A stretch of 50,746 nt of DNA, taken from contig JAQULT010000006.1 of the NCBI GenBank assembly GCA_028718545.1, positions 1 to 50,746 on the forward strand, given 5' to 3'. Position numbers and translations under genes: made by a program. The notes under the pieces were generated by a model. That model was not told the origin of the DNA and ran no database searches. It worked only from the letters and a program-made list of their open reading frames with translations. Numbering within the stretch: the first letter of the stretch is position 1; each line of letters starts with the position of its first letter. This document shows positions 44,141-50,746 of this stretch, one piece after another. This stretch comes from Fidelibacterota bacterium. Lineage in GTDB: Bacteria; Fidelibacterota; Fidelibacteria; Fidelibacterales; Fidelibacteraceae.

Positions 44141-44197
44141 AAAAAACGCACACCTTCAGATGTGCGTTATTTTCCCGGTTTCCGCATTACGGAAACC
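44141..44197 (-). terminator. Two hairpins, the second an intrinsic terminator, before the zinc-ribbon gene
   Basis: Read on the minus strand, hairpin 1 is GGTTTCCG/CGGAAACC (44178-44197, loop 5). Hairpin 2 is AACGCACA/TGTGCGTT (44145-44168) followed by a six-T run. It terminates the lysE transcript. It also lies only 35 bp before the ATG of the zinc-ribbon gene, so read-through may matter. Confidence 0.8.
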
Positions 44198-44306
44198 CTG
44201 TAAAGTTCTATTCTCAATGTTCAGAAATACCCCTTATGAATGAACACCAGTAAAGCAAGTTAATATCGTTTATTTTTATCCTAATGTCAAATATTTAATC
44301 GATTTT

Positions 44307-44924
44307 TTATCGGCCGCCCAATACATTGATACCGGAAAAAACAAAATAAAGCGCAACCAGCATCAGGCAGGCGCCTAAACTCAGAGTCACGATTTTACGG
44401 ACCCTGGGGAAGTTATAAACGCCGGAACGATGCATCAGATAGCCCAGGATCCCGTCCCAGAGAAAATCCACGGATAAATGCACAATAATGAAAAAGATCA
44501 GCACGCCGCGGCCAAAACTTTTTGCCTGCAGGACCATGGCAAGACCGGTCGTTGCCCACCATAAGATAAAGTAGGGATTAATACTGGTGACAATACCGCC
44601 CAGAAAAGCGGAATAATTCTTTGTCCGTATGCTTTCGTCCCTGCCGGATTTTTTGATCATATCCCCGCCCACATAGAGCAGCATGGCGGCTCCCGCAAAG
44701 GCAATGACAGCGTGAACAAGCGGGTCTTCCATGAAATTTGCCGCATAAAATGCCAGAAAAAGGATGAGCGGGATCTCGATCACCGCGTGACCGGCAGCCA
44801 CGACAAAACCCGCAAAGCGGGAATGCCGGGCATTGGCGATCACCACCGCGGTCACCGGACCGGGCATCATAGCTCCCGTAAAGGAGATTACAAAAACACT
44901 CAGTAAAAACAGCACCCGTTCCAT
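44307..44924 (-). CDS. LysE/RhtB-family amino-acid exporter
   Basis: A 205-residue inner-membrane protein with about six helices. The N-terminal GAMMPGPVTAVVIAN motif is the LysE-superfamily signature, and SINPYFILWWATTG is the second conserved segment (NP...WW). Members export lysine, threonine, homoserine or related amino acids. It starts next to a block of short repeats and ends before a terminator, so it is probably a single-gene unit. The substrate is not determinable. Confidence 0.88.
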   Translation of the reverse strand: MERVLFLLSVFVISFTGAMMPGPVTAVVIANARHSRFAGFVVAAGHAVIEIPLILFLAFYAANFMEDPLVHAVIAFAGAAMLLYVGGDMIKKSGRDESIRTKNYSAFLGGIVTSINPYFILWWATTGLAMVLQAKSFGRGVLIFFIIVHLSVDFLWDGILGYLMHRSGVYNFPRVRKIVTLSLGACLMLVALYFVFSGINVLGGR

Positions 44925-44974
44925 GAATGGAAAGTAAAACGCTTAAAGGAAAAAGACAAAAGGAAAATAGAATC

Positions 44975-45095
44975 AGAAGTCAGAAGTCGGAAGTTCTCAC
45001 CCACACTCCGATACTCCCATACTCCAATGCTCCCTTCACGAGAAACAATAATAAAAAACGCTTAAAGATTCACAATTCACGACTTACGATTCACG
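44975..45095. repeat. Three adjacent short-period repeat arrays
   Basis: Array 1 (44975-44995): three heptamers, AGAAGTC twice then GGAAGTT. Array 2 (45005-45036): four octamers, ACTCCGAT, ACTCCCAT, ACTCCAAT, GCTCCCTT. Array 3 (45068-45095): four heptamers, ATTCACA, ATTCACG, ACTTACG, ATTCACG. A 13-bp direct repeat AAAACGCTTAAAG lies at 44936-44948 and 45055-45067. All are in the spacer between lysE and the small nrdJ gene. No gene is seen here. Confidence 0.9.
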
Positions 45096-45096
45096 A

Positions 45097-45729
45097 CTAT
45101 TTATCGCATTTCGTGTATCCGCATTGCACACAGAACTCGCAGCCGTTGTCGTATTTCATGGTGCGGTTGTTGCATTCGGGACAGATCTTGAAAGTGTTGT
45201 TCGTCGTGGGATCGTCTTCGTCATCGGTAACGGTATGCACCGAGCTCAACTGGGTCTTGATGGGCAGACTGATCTGTTCGCCCTGTTCCGGCGCCTGTAA
45301 AATTCCCTCGTCCCGGAAGAATCGTTCGATCACGTCCGCCACCTCGGAATAAAAAGAATGGATATATTTACCATCCTTGAAATAGCCGCCGTTGGGATCG
45401 TAAATACTGCGCAGCTCTTCCAGAATGAACTGCGCGTCACCGGCACGGCGGAAAATGGCGGAGATCAGGCGGGTCAGTACGGCATATTGGGCGGAATGCG
45501 TCAGATCCTTGGAATTGATGAAGATCTCGATGGGACGTTTATGTCCGTATTCCATGATATATCCCAGGGTCACGTAGACGTTGAATTTCACAAAGGGGCT
45601 TTTGATCTTGTAGACCTTGGCGTCCACGACATCCGGACGTTTGAGCACCAGCGGCTGCGCCTGCCGCTCGCCGTCCTTCTTTTCGACCTTCTTTTCCCGG
45701 ATGCGGTACTCTTTGCTGTAATTTAACAT
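45097..45729 (-). CDS. Class II ribonucleotide reductase, C-terminal subunit (TSCPD domain plus redox tail)
   Basis: A 210-residue protein corresponding to the C-terminal part of cobalamin-dependent NrdJ. A TSCPD domain spans about 45-140 (FVKFNVYVTLGYIME, HSAQYAVLTRLISAIFR). A tail with CPECNNRTMKYDNGCEFC and terminal CGYTKC follows. The last cysteines are the shuttle that re-reduces the active site and hands electrons from thioredoxin. Its ATG overlaps the stop of the large subunit by one base (TAATG), so the two are co-translated. Split class II enzymes are known, for example NrdJa/NrdJb of Pseudomonas. Confidence 0.9.
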   Translation of the reverse strand: MLNYSKEYRIREKKVEKKDGERQAQPLVLKRPDVVDAKVYKIKSPFVKFNVYVTLGYIMEYGHKRPIEIFINSKDLTHSAQYAVLTRLISAIFRRAGDAQFILEELRSIYDPNGGYFKDGKYIHSFYSEVADVIERFFRDEGILQAPEQGEQISLPIKTQLSSVHTVTDDEDDPTTNNTFKICPECNNRTMKYDNGCEFCVQCGYTKCDK

Positions 45730-48233
45730 TATACCACCTCGATCTCTTTGGGATCGTTTACACCAAGAGTCTTGCGGAAATAATGGAAGGGGGTCGAAAG
45801 AGTGCCGTCTTCCAGGACCATGACCTCGTCTCCCGTAAACTCGACCACCTTGTCCTTGCTGATCTCCATTTCAAAGCGTTTTTCGCGGAATTCCTGGAAA
45901 TCGCTTTTCTTTTCCTCCCGGCTCAGGATGGGGTAACGGCTGCCGTCCCGGTAGATGGTAATACCTTTCAGGCCCCTGGACCAGGCTTCCAGGTAAATGG
46001 AGGAGATCACTTCGGGTTCGATATCTTCGGGCAGATTGATGGTCGAGGAGATCGAGTGATCGATGAATTGCTGGCAGGCGGCCTGGATCTGCAGGCGTTT
46101 ATCGTAAGAGATAGTGTGGGCGGTCTTTAAGAAATAGGAAGGCAGGATATCTTCCAGATCGAATTCTTTCTTCACGTCCTGGATCTTGTCGTTCAGATTG
46201 TTCAGGTCCAAATAAGCCTGCACCGTGGAATGGAAGACCTGGAAGAACTGGTTGTCGAACGATTCTGCCCGGCGGGTATAAAAAAGCGCAAAGAGCGGTT
46301 CAATGCCGCCGCTGACACCGATATAGTTGGTCTTTCCAATCTCAAAGGATTTAATGATATTGCTGATGGTCCCGGTCGGCGCAATAGAGGTCAATGCAAT
46401 ATTGCGCAGGCCGAACTGGCGGATATGGTCCTGAGTCTCTTCGGACAGGGATTCCCGGAAGAAGGGTCCTTGCTGGTATTTTTCAAAGTCAAAGCTCTCG
46501 CAGGAACCTTTTTCCTTTGCCAGCTGCGAAGAGGTCATATAGGCAACATCGTTAATGAAGCTCATCACTTCTTCCATGAGTTCAACACCCTGGCGGGAGT
46601 CATAGTCCAGTCCGAGCTGGAAGAGCATATCGGCAATACCCATGATCCCCAGTCCGAGCCGGCGGGTGGCCTGTGCCGCAATGCGTTGTTTTTCCAGCGG
46701 ATTCAGGAGTTCGTTCCAGCTGACAACGTTATCGAGGAAGCGCACACAGTTCCCGGTCGATATCTTTAACTGTTCCCAGTCGATCTTTGCTTTGGGTGTA
46801 AATCCGTCGCGCACAAAACGGCTCAGGTTGATGGACCCCAGGTTGCAGGCCCCGCCGTCTTCCAAGGGAACTTCCGCACAGGGATTGGTGGAGATAATGG
46901 GCCGGTCCACATAATTGGAAGGCGAATATTTGCTCATTTTGCTCCAGAAGATCAGTCCGGGTTCCGCCGTATGGTAATTGGATTCCACAAAAAGGTTCCA
47001 GATATCCCGGGCTTTGACAAGATCGCGGATCTCGCCGGAAGGTCCGGAGCCGAAATAAAGCAGAAAATCACCGGCATAGCGCAAAGCCAGCTCCCAGTCC
47101 TTGCTTCCGGCATCCAGCAGATAATCTCCGTAGACATCCCGTTTATTCTTGTCCCGGAGATCCTCTTCCTTCACATTTCTCCCGAATTGTTCATCGAGCC
47201 AAGCGTTCATTTTTTCCGTATCCGGGAAGGTCTTGAGCAGTTCGTAATCCCCGACATCCTTGCTGGGGATGCCGAGCGAATAGTAGAAACCGCCATCCTG
47301 CAGGGCTTCGGTCAGGCGCAGTTTGTGGCGTTTGCGGTAGACCAGAACGGTATCGCGTTTGTATTCGTTCTCCTCTTTGACCGCCTGCATGAATTCGTCG
47401 GATACCTTAATGGAAATATTGGCAAAGCGGATCTGCGTATTGTCCATGACCTGCCGTTTGATCTCGGCCAGCTGCTCTTCCGTGAATTTATTGCTCCAGC
47501 TGCATTGTTCCACGATCTGGCGGGTGACCCAGTTGGGCGTTTTCTTGACTTTGATAAAATGAAAGATGTCAGGATGCTTGATGTCAATAGTCAGCATCAG
47601 GGCGCCGCGCCGGCCGGACTGTCCGATCAGGCCGGTGGTCATGGAGAAAAGCTCCATAAAGGATACTGCACCCGTGGAACTGTCCGCGGCATTGTGTACA
47701 ATGGAATCCCGGGGGCGCAGCGGCGTAATATCCACACCCACACCGCCGCCGTAAGAATAGGTCCTGGCGCATTCCGCGGCGGTTTTATAAATCGCTTCGA
47801 TATTGTCCGACTCGATCCCGGTCACAAAACAGTTTGCCAGGGTTTTCAGCCGGTATAGATCCCCCGCGCCGGCCAGGACTCTGCCGCCGGCGATCCAGTG
47901 TCCGTTGTAAAGATCGCGGTAAAAATGCTCAGCCCATTCCTTTTGCTTGATCTTGGAAACTTCCTGTGATGCCACAAATGCAGAAATACGCATAAAGACA
48001 TCTTCGGGACGTTCCTCAATGGGTTTTCCCTCGTAATCACGCAAATAATATTTTTTGCTGTAAATGTTTTCGGCCAGCTCATTGCCGTTCAAATAATCCT
48101 CATGCAGCGGCAGATCCCCGGCTTCCACCGATTCGCGGAGATGATCATACAACTGTTCGTAGCTTTTGATCTTTTCTTCGCCCACCATTTTTGTGAACTT
48201 GCCGCGATACCTGAACATGTTTTTAAACGACAT
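45729..48233 (-). CDS. nrdJ: Adenosylcobalamin-dependent ribonucleotide reductase, large part
   Basis: An 834-residue catalytic subunit of class II ribonucleotide reductase. The redox cysteine lies in ANCFVTGIES, the thiyl-radical Cys and catalytic Asn/Glu in NPCAEVPLE, then GGACNLGSINLS, and ALTSIAPTGTISNI is the substrate/phosphate loop. It converts ribonucleotides to deoxyribonucleotides with adenosylcobalamin and no oxygen. The reducing C-terminal tail is on the separate 210-residue partner immediately downstream. The start has GAGGAAACG. The upstream promoter carries two NrdR-like boxes. I saw no cobalamin riboswitch. Confidence 0.96.
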   Translation of the reverse strand: MSFKNMFRYRGKFTKMVGEEKIKSYEQLYDHLRESVEAGDLPLHEDYLNGNELAENIYSKKYYLRDYEGKPIEERPEDVFMRISAFVASQEVSKIKQKEWAEHFYRDLYNGHWIAGGRVLAGAGDLYRLKTLANCFVTGIESDNIEAIYKTAAECARTYSYGGGVGVDITPLRPRDSIVHNAADSSTGAVSFMELFSMTTGLIGQSGRRGALMLTIDIKHPDIFHFIKVKKTPNWVTRQIVEQCSWSNKFTEEQLAEIKRQVMDNTQIRFANISIKVSDEFMQAVKEENEYKRDTVLVYRKRHKLRLTEALQDGGFYYSLGIPSKDVGDYELLKTFPDTEKMNAWLDEQFGRNVKEEDLRDKNKRDVYGDYLLDAGSKDWELALRYAGDFLLYFGSGPSGEIRDLVKARDIWNLFVESNYHTAEPGLIFWSKMSKYSPSNYVDRPIISTNPCAEVPLEDGGACNLGSINLSRFVRDGFTPKAKIDWEQLKISTGNCVRFLDNVVSWNELLNPLEKQRIAAQATRRLGLGIMGIADMLFQLGLDYDSRQGVELMEEVMSFINDVAYMTSSQLAKEKGSCESFDFEKYQQGPFFRESLSEETQDHIRQFGLRNIALTSIAPTGTISNIIKSFEIGKTNYIGVSGGIEPLFALFYTRRAESFDNQFFQVFHSTVQAYLDLNNLNDKIQDVKKEFDLEDILPSYFLKTAHTISYDKRLQIQAACQQFIDHSISSTINLPEDIEPEVISSIYLEAWSRGLKGITIYRDGSRYPILSREEKKSDFQEFREKRFEMEISKDKVVEFTGDEVMVLEDGTLSTPFHYFRKTLGVNDPKEIEVV

Positions 48234-48267
48234 CGTTTCCTCGTTTTGGCTTGATTAATAAGCAATT

Positions 48268-48316
48268 ACACAACATATGGTATAATTAACACCAAAGATT
48301 ATACAACATGTAGTAA
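48268..48316. promoter_or_regulatory. Two NrdR boxes
   Basis: ACACAACATATGGTAT (48268-48283) and ATACAACATGTAGTAA (48301-48316) both resemble the NrdR consensus ACACWATATATWGTGT. They start 33 bp apart, about three helical turns, as in known nrd promoters. Box 2 overlaps the -10 and spacer of the nrdJ promoter; box 1 is just downstream. NrdR, an ATP/dATP-sensing repressor, would be encoded elsewhere. Confidence 0.8.
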
Positions 48317-48326
48317 TGAAAATCAA
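48298..48326 (-). promoter_or_regulatory. nrdJ promoter
   Basis: On the minus strand TTGATT (48321-48326) and TATAAT (48298-48303) with a 17-bp spacer, 64 bp before the nrdJ start. It overlaps the second NrdR box. The rest of the 324-bp region between nrdJ and rho shows no gene. Confidence 0.75.
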
Positions 48327-48476
48327 ATTAATTTTTTATCCGCAATCCCTGCATCCCCTACAATTACTTAAAATACAATTTCTTAAGGCATGCAAAAAAA
48401 TTTCCCGCCCCGGAATTCCGGAAACATCCTTTCTTTTTGCTTGTATATTTTTTGTAGAAGTTTTTCAAATTTCATC

Positions 48477-48505
48477 TTGACAAGAAGATGCAACTTAATT
48501 AAAAT
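48477..48505 (+). promoter_or_regulatory. rho promoter
   Basis: A perfect TTGACA (48477-48482) and TAAAAT (48500-48505) with a 17-bp spacer. The leader to the GTG start would be about 45 nt, too short for a typical rho attenuator. Confidence 0.85.
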
Positions 48506-48557
48506 ACGTGACAACATCGAAGTTATTATATCTCAACGATTATAAATAGAGGTTGCT

Positions 48558-49853
48558 GTGACAGAAACAGTTTCGACGCTAAACGAGGAAGAGAAAACGC
48601 ATTTTACCATTTCTCAACTTCTCGAATTGAATTTAAAAAACCTTCAGGAGATCGCACAGGACTTTGAGGTTCCGGGTGTTCAGAACCTGAAAAAGCAAGA
48701 ACTCGTCTTTAAGATCCTGGCTTCCCAGGCGGAAAGCCAGGGACATGTTTTTGAAGAGGGCGTTGTGGAGATCCTGCCGGACGGTTACGGATTCCTGCGC
48801 AGCCAGCGCTTCAGTTATCTGAGCAGCGAGCTGGACATTTACGTGGCTCCGACGCAGATCCGGCGTTTCGGATTGAAAACCGGACATTTGGTGGCCGGTC
48901 AGCTGCGTCCGCCGAAGGAAGGGGAAAAATTCTTTGCCCTTTTAAAGGTGGAAGCCATCAACAATATGGATCCGGTCTATGCCAAGACCCTGGAATCCTT
49001 TGAAAACCTGACCCCGCTGTATCCGGACGAACGCCTGCATCTTGAGCGCTATGATGAAAATGATCTTGCCATGCGCATTATGGACCTGCTGACGCCAATC
49101 GGCAAGGGACAGCGCGGGCTGATCACCGCCCAGCCGAAGACCGGAAAGACCATCCTTCTGCAGAAGATCGCCAACTGCATTCTGGCGAATCATCCCGAGG
49201 TCATTCTGATGGTCCTGCTGATCGACGAACGTCCCGAAGAAGTGACCGACATGGAACGCCACGTGAATGCCGAGGTCATCAGTTCCACCTTTGATGAACC
49301 CCCGGAACGCCACGTGCAGGTCTCTGAAATGGTCCTGGAAAAATCCAAACGCCTGGTGGAGTACGGCCATGATGTCGTGATCCTGCTGGACAGCATCACC
49401 CGTCTGGGCCGCGCACACAATGCGGTCGTACCGCATTCCGGCAAGATCCTTTCCGGCGGTATTGACAGCAATGCGCTGCATAAACCCAAACGTTTCTTCG
49501 GTTCTGCGCGGAATATCGAGAACGGCGGCAGTCTGACCATTATCGCCACCGCGCTGATCGACACCGGCAGCCGCATGGATGATGTGATTTTTGAGGAGTT
49601 CAAGGGTACCGGCAATATGGAACTGGTGCTTGACCGCCGCCTGAGCGACCGCCGCATCTTTCCCTCCATTGATGTCAACCGATCCAGCACCCGCAAGGAA
49701 GAACTGCTCATGCCGCAGAAAGAACTGGCGCGTGTCTGGATCCTGCGGAAATTCCTGAACGAAATGAGCCCCATGGAAGCCATGGAATTCATGATCGACC
49801 GCATGTCCAACAGCAAAAGTAATAAAGAATTCCTCCGGACAATGAACTCCTGA
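48558..49853 (+). CDS. rho: Transcription termination factor Rho
   Basis: A 431-residue hexameric RNA helicase. It starts at GTG behind AGAGG. The N-terminal Rho-N domain ([19 protein letters not shown]) is followed by the cold-shock-like RNA-binding domain ([15 protein letters not shown]), the Walker A loop AQPKTGKT (near 190), [26 protein letters not shown] and the Q/R-loops ([12 protein letters not shown]). The long N-terminal insert of some Bacteroidota Rho proteins is absent. It is preceded by a strong promoter and divergent from nrdJ. Confidence 0.97.
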   Translation: MTETVSTLNEEEKTHFTISQLLELNLKNLQEIAQDFEVPGVQNLKKQELVFKILASQAESQGHVFEEGVVEILPDGYGFLRSQRFSYLSSELDIYVAPTQIRRFGLKTGHLVAGQLRPPKEGEKFFALLKVEAINNMDPVYAKTLESFENLTPLYPDERLHLERYDENDLAMRIMDLLTPIGKGQRGLITAQPKTGKTILLQKIANCILANHPEVILMVLLIDERPEEVTDMERHVNAEVISSTFDEPPERHVQVSEMVLEKSKRLVEYGHDVVILLDSITRLGRAHNAVVPHSGKILSGGIDSNALHKPKRFFGSARNIENGGSLTIIATALIDTGSRMDDVIFEEFKGTGNMELVLDRRLSDRRIFPSIDVNRSSTRKEELLMPQKELARVWILRKFLNEMSPMEAMEFMIDRMSNSKSNKEFLRTMNS

Positions 49854-49886
49854 TACGATTTTTTTTAATAAGGATTGGAGTGGAAT

Positions 49887-50746
49887 ATGAAAGTTTTTCT
49901 GCGCATTATTCAGATCAGCCTGCTTGTTGTTGTCGTTCTTTTATTGGCCGGACTTTTTGTTGTGGACCGCATTGCATCCAAAGGTCTGCCGGATTACAAC
50001 AAGGACGTCGATCTGCGGAATATGACGGCGCGCGTTGAAATATTCCGTGACGAATATGCCGTTCCCCACATTTATGCCGAGACGGAAGAAGATTTGTACC
50101 GGGCGGTCGGCTACGTAATGGCGCAGGACCGGCTCTGGCAGATGGACCTGATGCGCCGCGCTACGCTGGGACGCCTTTCCGAGATCTTCGGTTCCAGGAT
50201 GGTCGAAACGGATCTTCAGATGCGCGCCCTTCGCATTTCCGATAAGTCCGAAGAAATCCTTAAAACCCTCGAGCCCGAATTGCGTCTCTGTCTGATGGCT
50301 TTTGCGGACGGCGTCAATCAGTTTATCGATACGCATAAAAAGAAACTCCCGCCCGAATTTACCATCCTGGGCTATGAACCCGAACCCTGGGAACCCAAGC
50401 ACTCGGTAAATATGATTGGCTACATGTCCTGGGATCTGACCTCCGGTTACCGCAGCAAGATCACCCTGCACCAGCTGCAGCAGATCGTCGGAGAGGAAAA
50501 AACCCGTATGTTCCTTCCGGAAAGGGATATCCACCGGACCCTGGTCTATCCGGGACTGAAAGATACTCTTGTATCCTCGCGTCTGCAGGCCGTTTACGGG
50601 CAAATGCAGGATCTGGGACTGGGCGGCGTTTTCCACGGCAGCAACAACTGGGCCGTCAACAGTTTTAAGACCCGCAGCGGCCGGGCTATTTTGTGCAATG
50701 ATATGCACCTGGGCTACTTTGCTCCGGGGATCTGGTATCAGATGCA
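49887..50746 (+). CDS. Penicillin-acylase family Ntn-hydrolase, 5' part (runs off the window)
   Basis: An open frame of 286 codons without a stop before the window end. An N-terminal hydrophobic helix (residues about 4-25) anchors or exports it. The alpha-chain region includes VEIFRDEYAVPHIYA and AQDRLWQMDLMRR, both typical of penicillin/cephalosporin acylases. GSNNWAV contains Ser252, the expected autocatalytic cleavage site and N-terminal nucleophile of the beta chain. Many members hydrolyse acyl-homoserine lactones or other amides; the substrate is unknown. The ribosome site GGAG is six bases before the ATG, and the gene follows rho by 33 bp. Confidence 0.92.
   Translation, partial: MKVFLRIIQISLLVVVVLLLAGLFVVDRIASKGLPDYNKDVDLRNMTARVEIFRDEYAVPHIYAETEEDLYRAVGYVMAQDRLWQMDLMRRATLGRLSEIFGSRMVETDLQMRALRISDKSEEILKTLEPELRLCLMAFADGVNQFIDTHKKKLPPEFTILGYEPEPWEPKHSVNMIGYMSWDLTSGYRSKITLHQLQQIVGEEKTRMFLPERDIHRTLVYPGLKDTLVSSRLQAVYGQMQDLGLGGVFHGSNNWAVNSFKTRSGRAILCNDMHLGYFAPGIWYQM

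Noticed and set aside
48317-48557. Cobalamin riboswitch upstream of nrdJ
   Set aside because: No B12-box-like sequence or multi-helix leader recognised; NrdR boxes explain the region better.
1-50746. Mobile elements or prophage
   Set aside because: No transposase, integrase, terminal inverted repeats or phage structural genes seen on either strand.

Overview
The window reads as an ordinary chromosomal segment of an uncultured-style, largely anaerobic, Gram-negative bacterium. It carries an LpxH-type lipid A enzyme, an outer-membrane beta-barrel, several lipoproteins, and a secreted glycosidase ending in a FlgD-like/type IX-style sorting tail with the core YQNYPNPFN. That tail, together with a YbeY zinc motif ending HLCGYED, points to the FCB (Fibrobacterota-Chlorobiota-Bacteroidota) side of the tree, for example Calditrichota, KSB1, Cloacimonadota or Ignavibacteria. 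I cannot fix the phylum. A split cobalamin-dependent ribonucleotide reductase, an 'orange protein'-like MinD/NifX cluster and two radical-SAM aminomutases fit an anaerobe that still defends itself against peroxides. No insertion sequences, prophage or CRISPR arrays were seen. Genes are densely packed, with many 4-bp ATGA stop/start overlaps.

Layout. 1-3.3 kb (minus): a lysine 2,3-aminomutase (kamA) followed by two different ATP-grasp ligases. 3.6-4.4 kb: a fluoride riboswitch controlling crcB and a DUF190 gene. 4.5-7.8 kb: a TspO-like membrane protein, a lipoprotein amidase and an unknown gene. 7.8-9.6 kb (minus): a large second KamA-family enzyme carrying glutamate-2,3-aminomutase-like substrate residues. 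9.9-13.1 kb: a three-gene ABC-2 exporter plus a small membrane protein. 13.2-14.6 kb (minus): ohr-gpx-ohrR with two perfect operators framing its promoter. 14.7-20.1 kb: dnaG, a GH18 glycosidase and an NlpC/P60 lipoprotein. 20.1-25.9 kb (minus): MATE, DUF1232, malQ, LpxH-like and an outer-membrane barrel in one overlapping operon. 26-28.9 kb (minus): trkA-trkH. 29.1-31.4 kb: a DUF1460 lipoprotein and a membrane-anchored AraC regulator. 31.4-32.7 kb: an M28 peptidase, then tRNA-Glu.

32.8-36.2 kb (minus) is a DUF134 regulator-DUF5320-MinD-MinD-NifX-NifX operon with a palindromic operator. 36.4-44.1 kb (minus) is a housekeeping run: zinc-ribbon protein, rnpB (RNase P RNA), recJ, PgpH-like c-di-AMP phosphodiesterase, ybeY, CNNM/CorC protein and mazG. 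44.3-48.3 kb (minus) holds a LysE exporter, a spacer made of three short-period repeat arrays, and the split nrdJ under two NrdR boxes. 48.5 kb to the end (plus): rho with a strong sigma-70 promoter, and the 5' part of a penicillin-acylase-family gene that runs off the window.

The most promising possibly undescribed system is the beta-amino-acid module at the left end. An aminomutase that keeps both lysine-selecting aspartates is linked to two D-Ala-D-Ala-ligase-fold enzymes. A second mutase about 4.5 kb away carries Lys/Asn where glutamate 2,3-aminomutases do. The parts suggest production and ATP-dependent condensation of beta-lysine, and perhaps beta-glutamate. The product is unknown.
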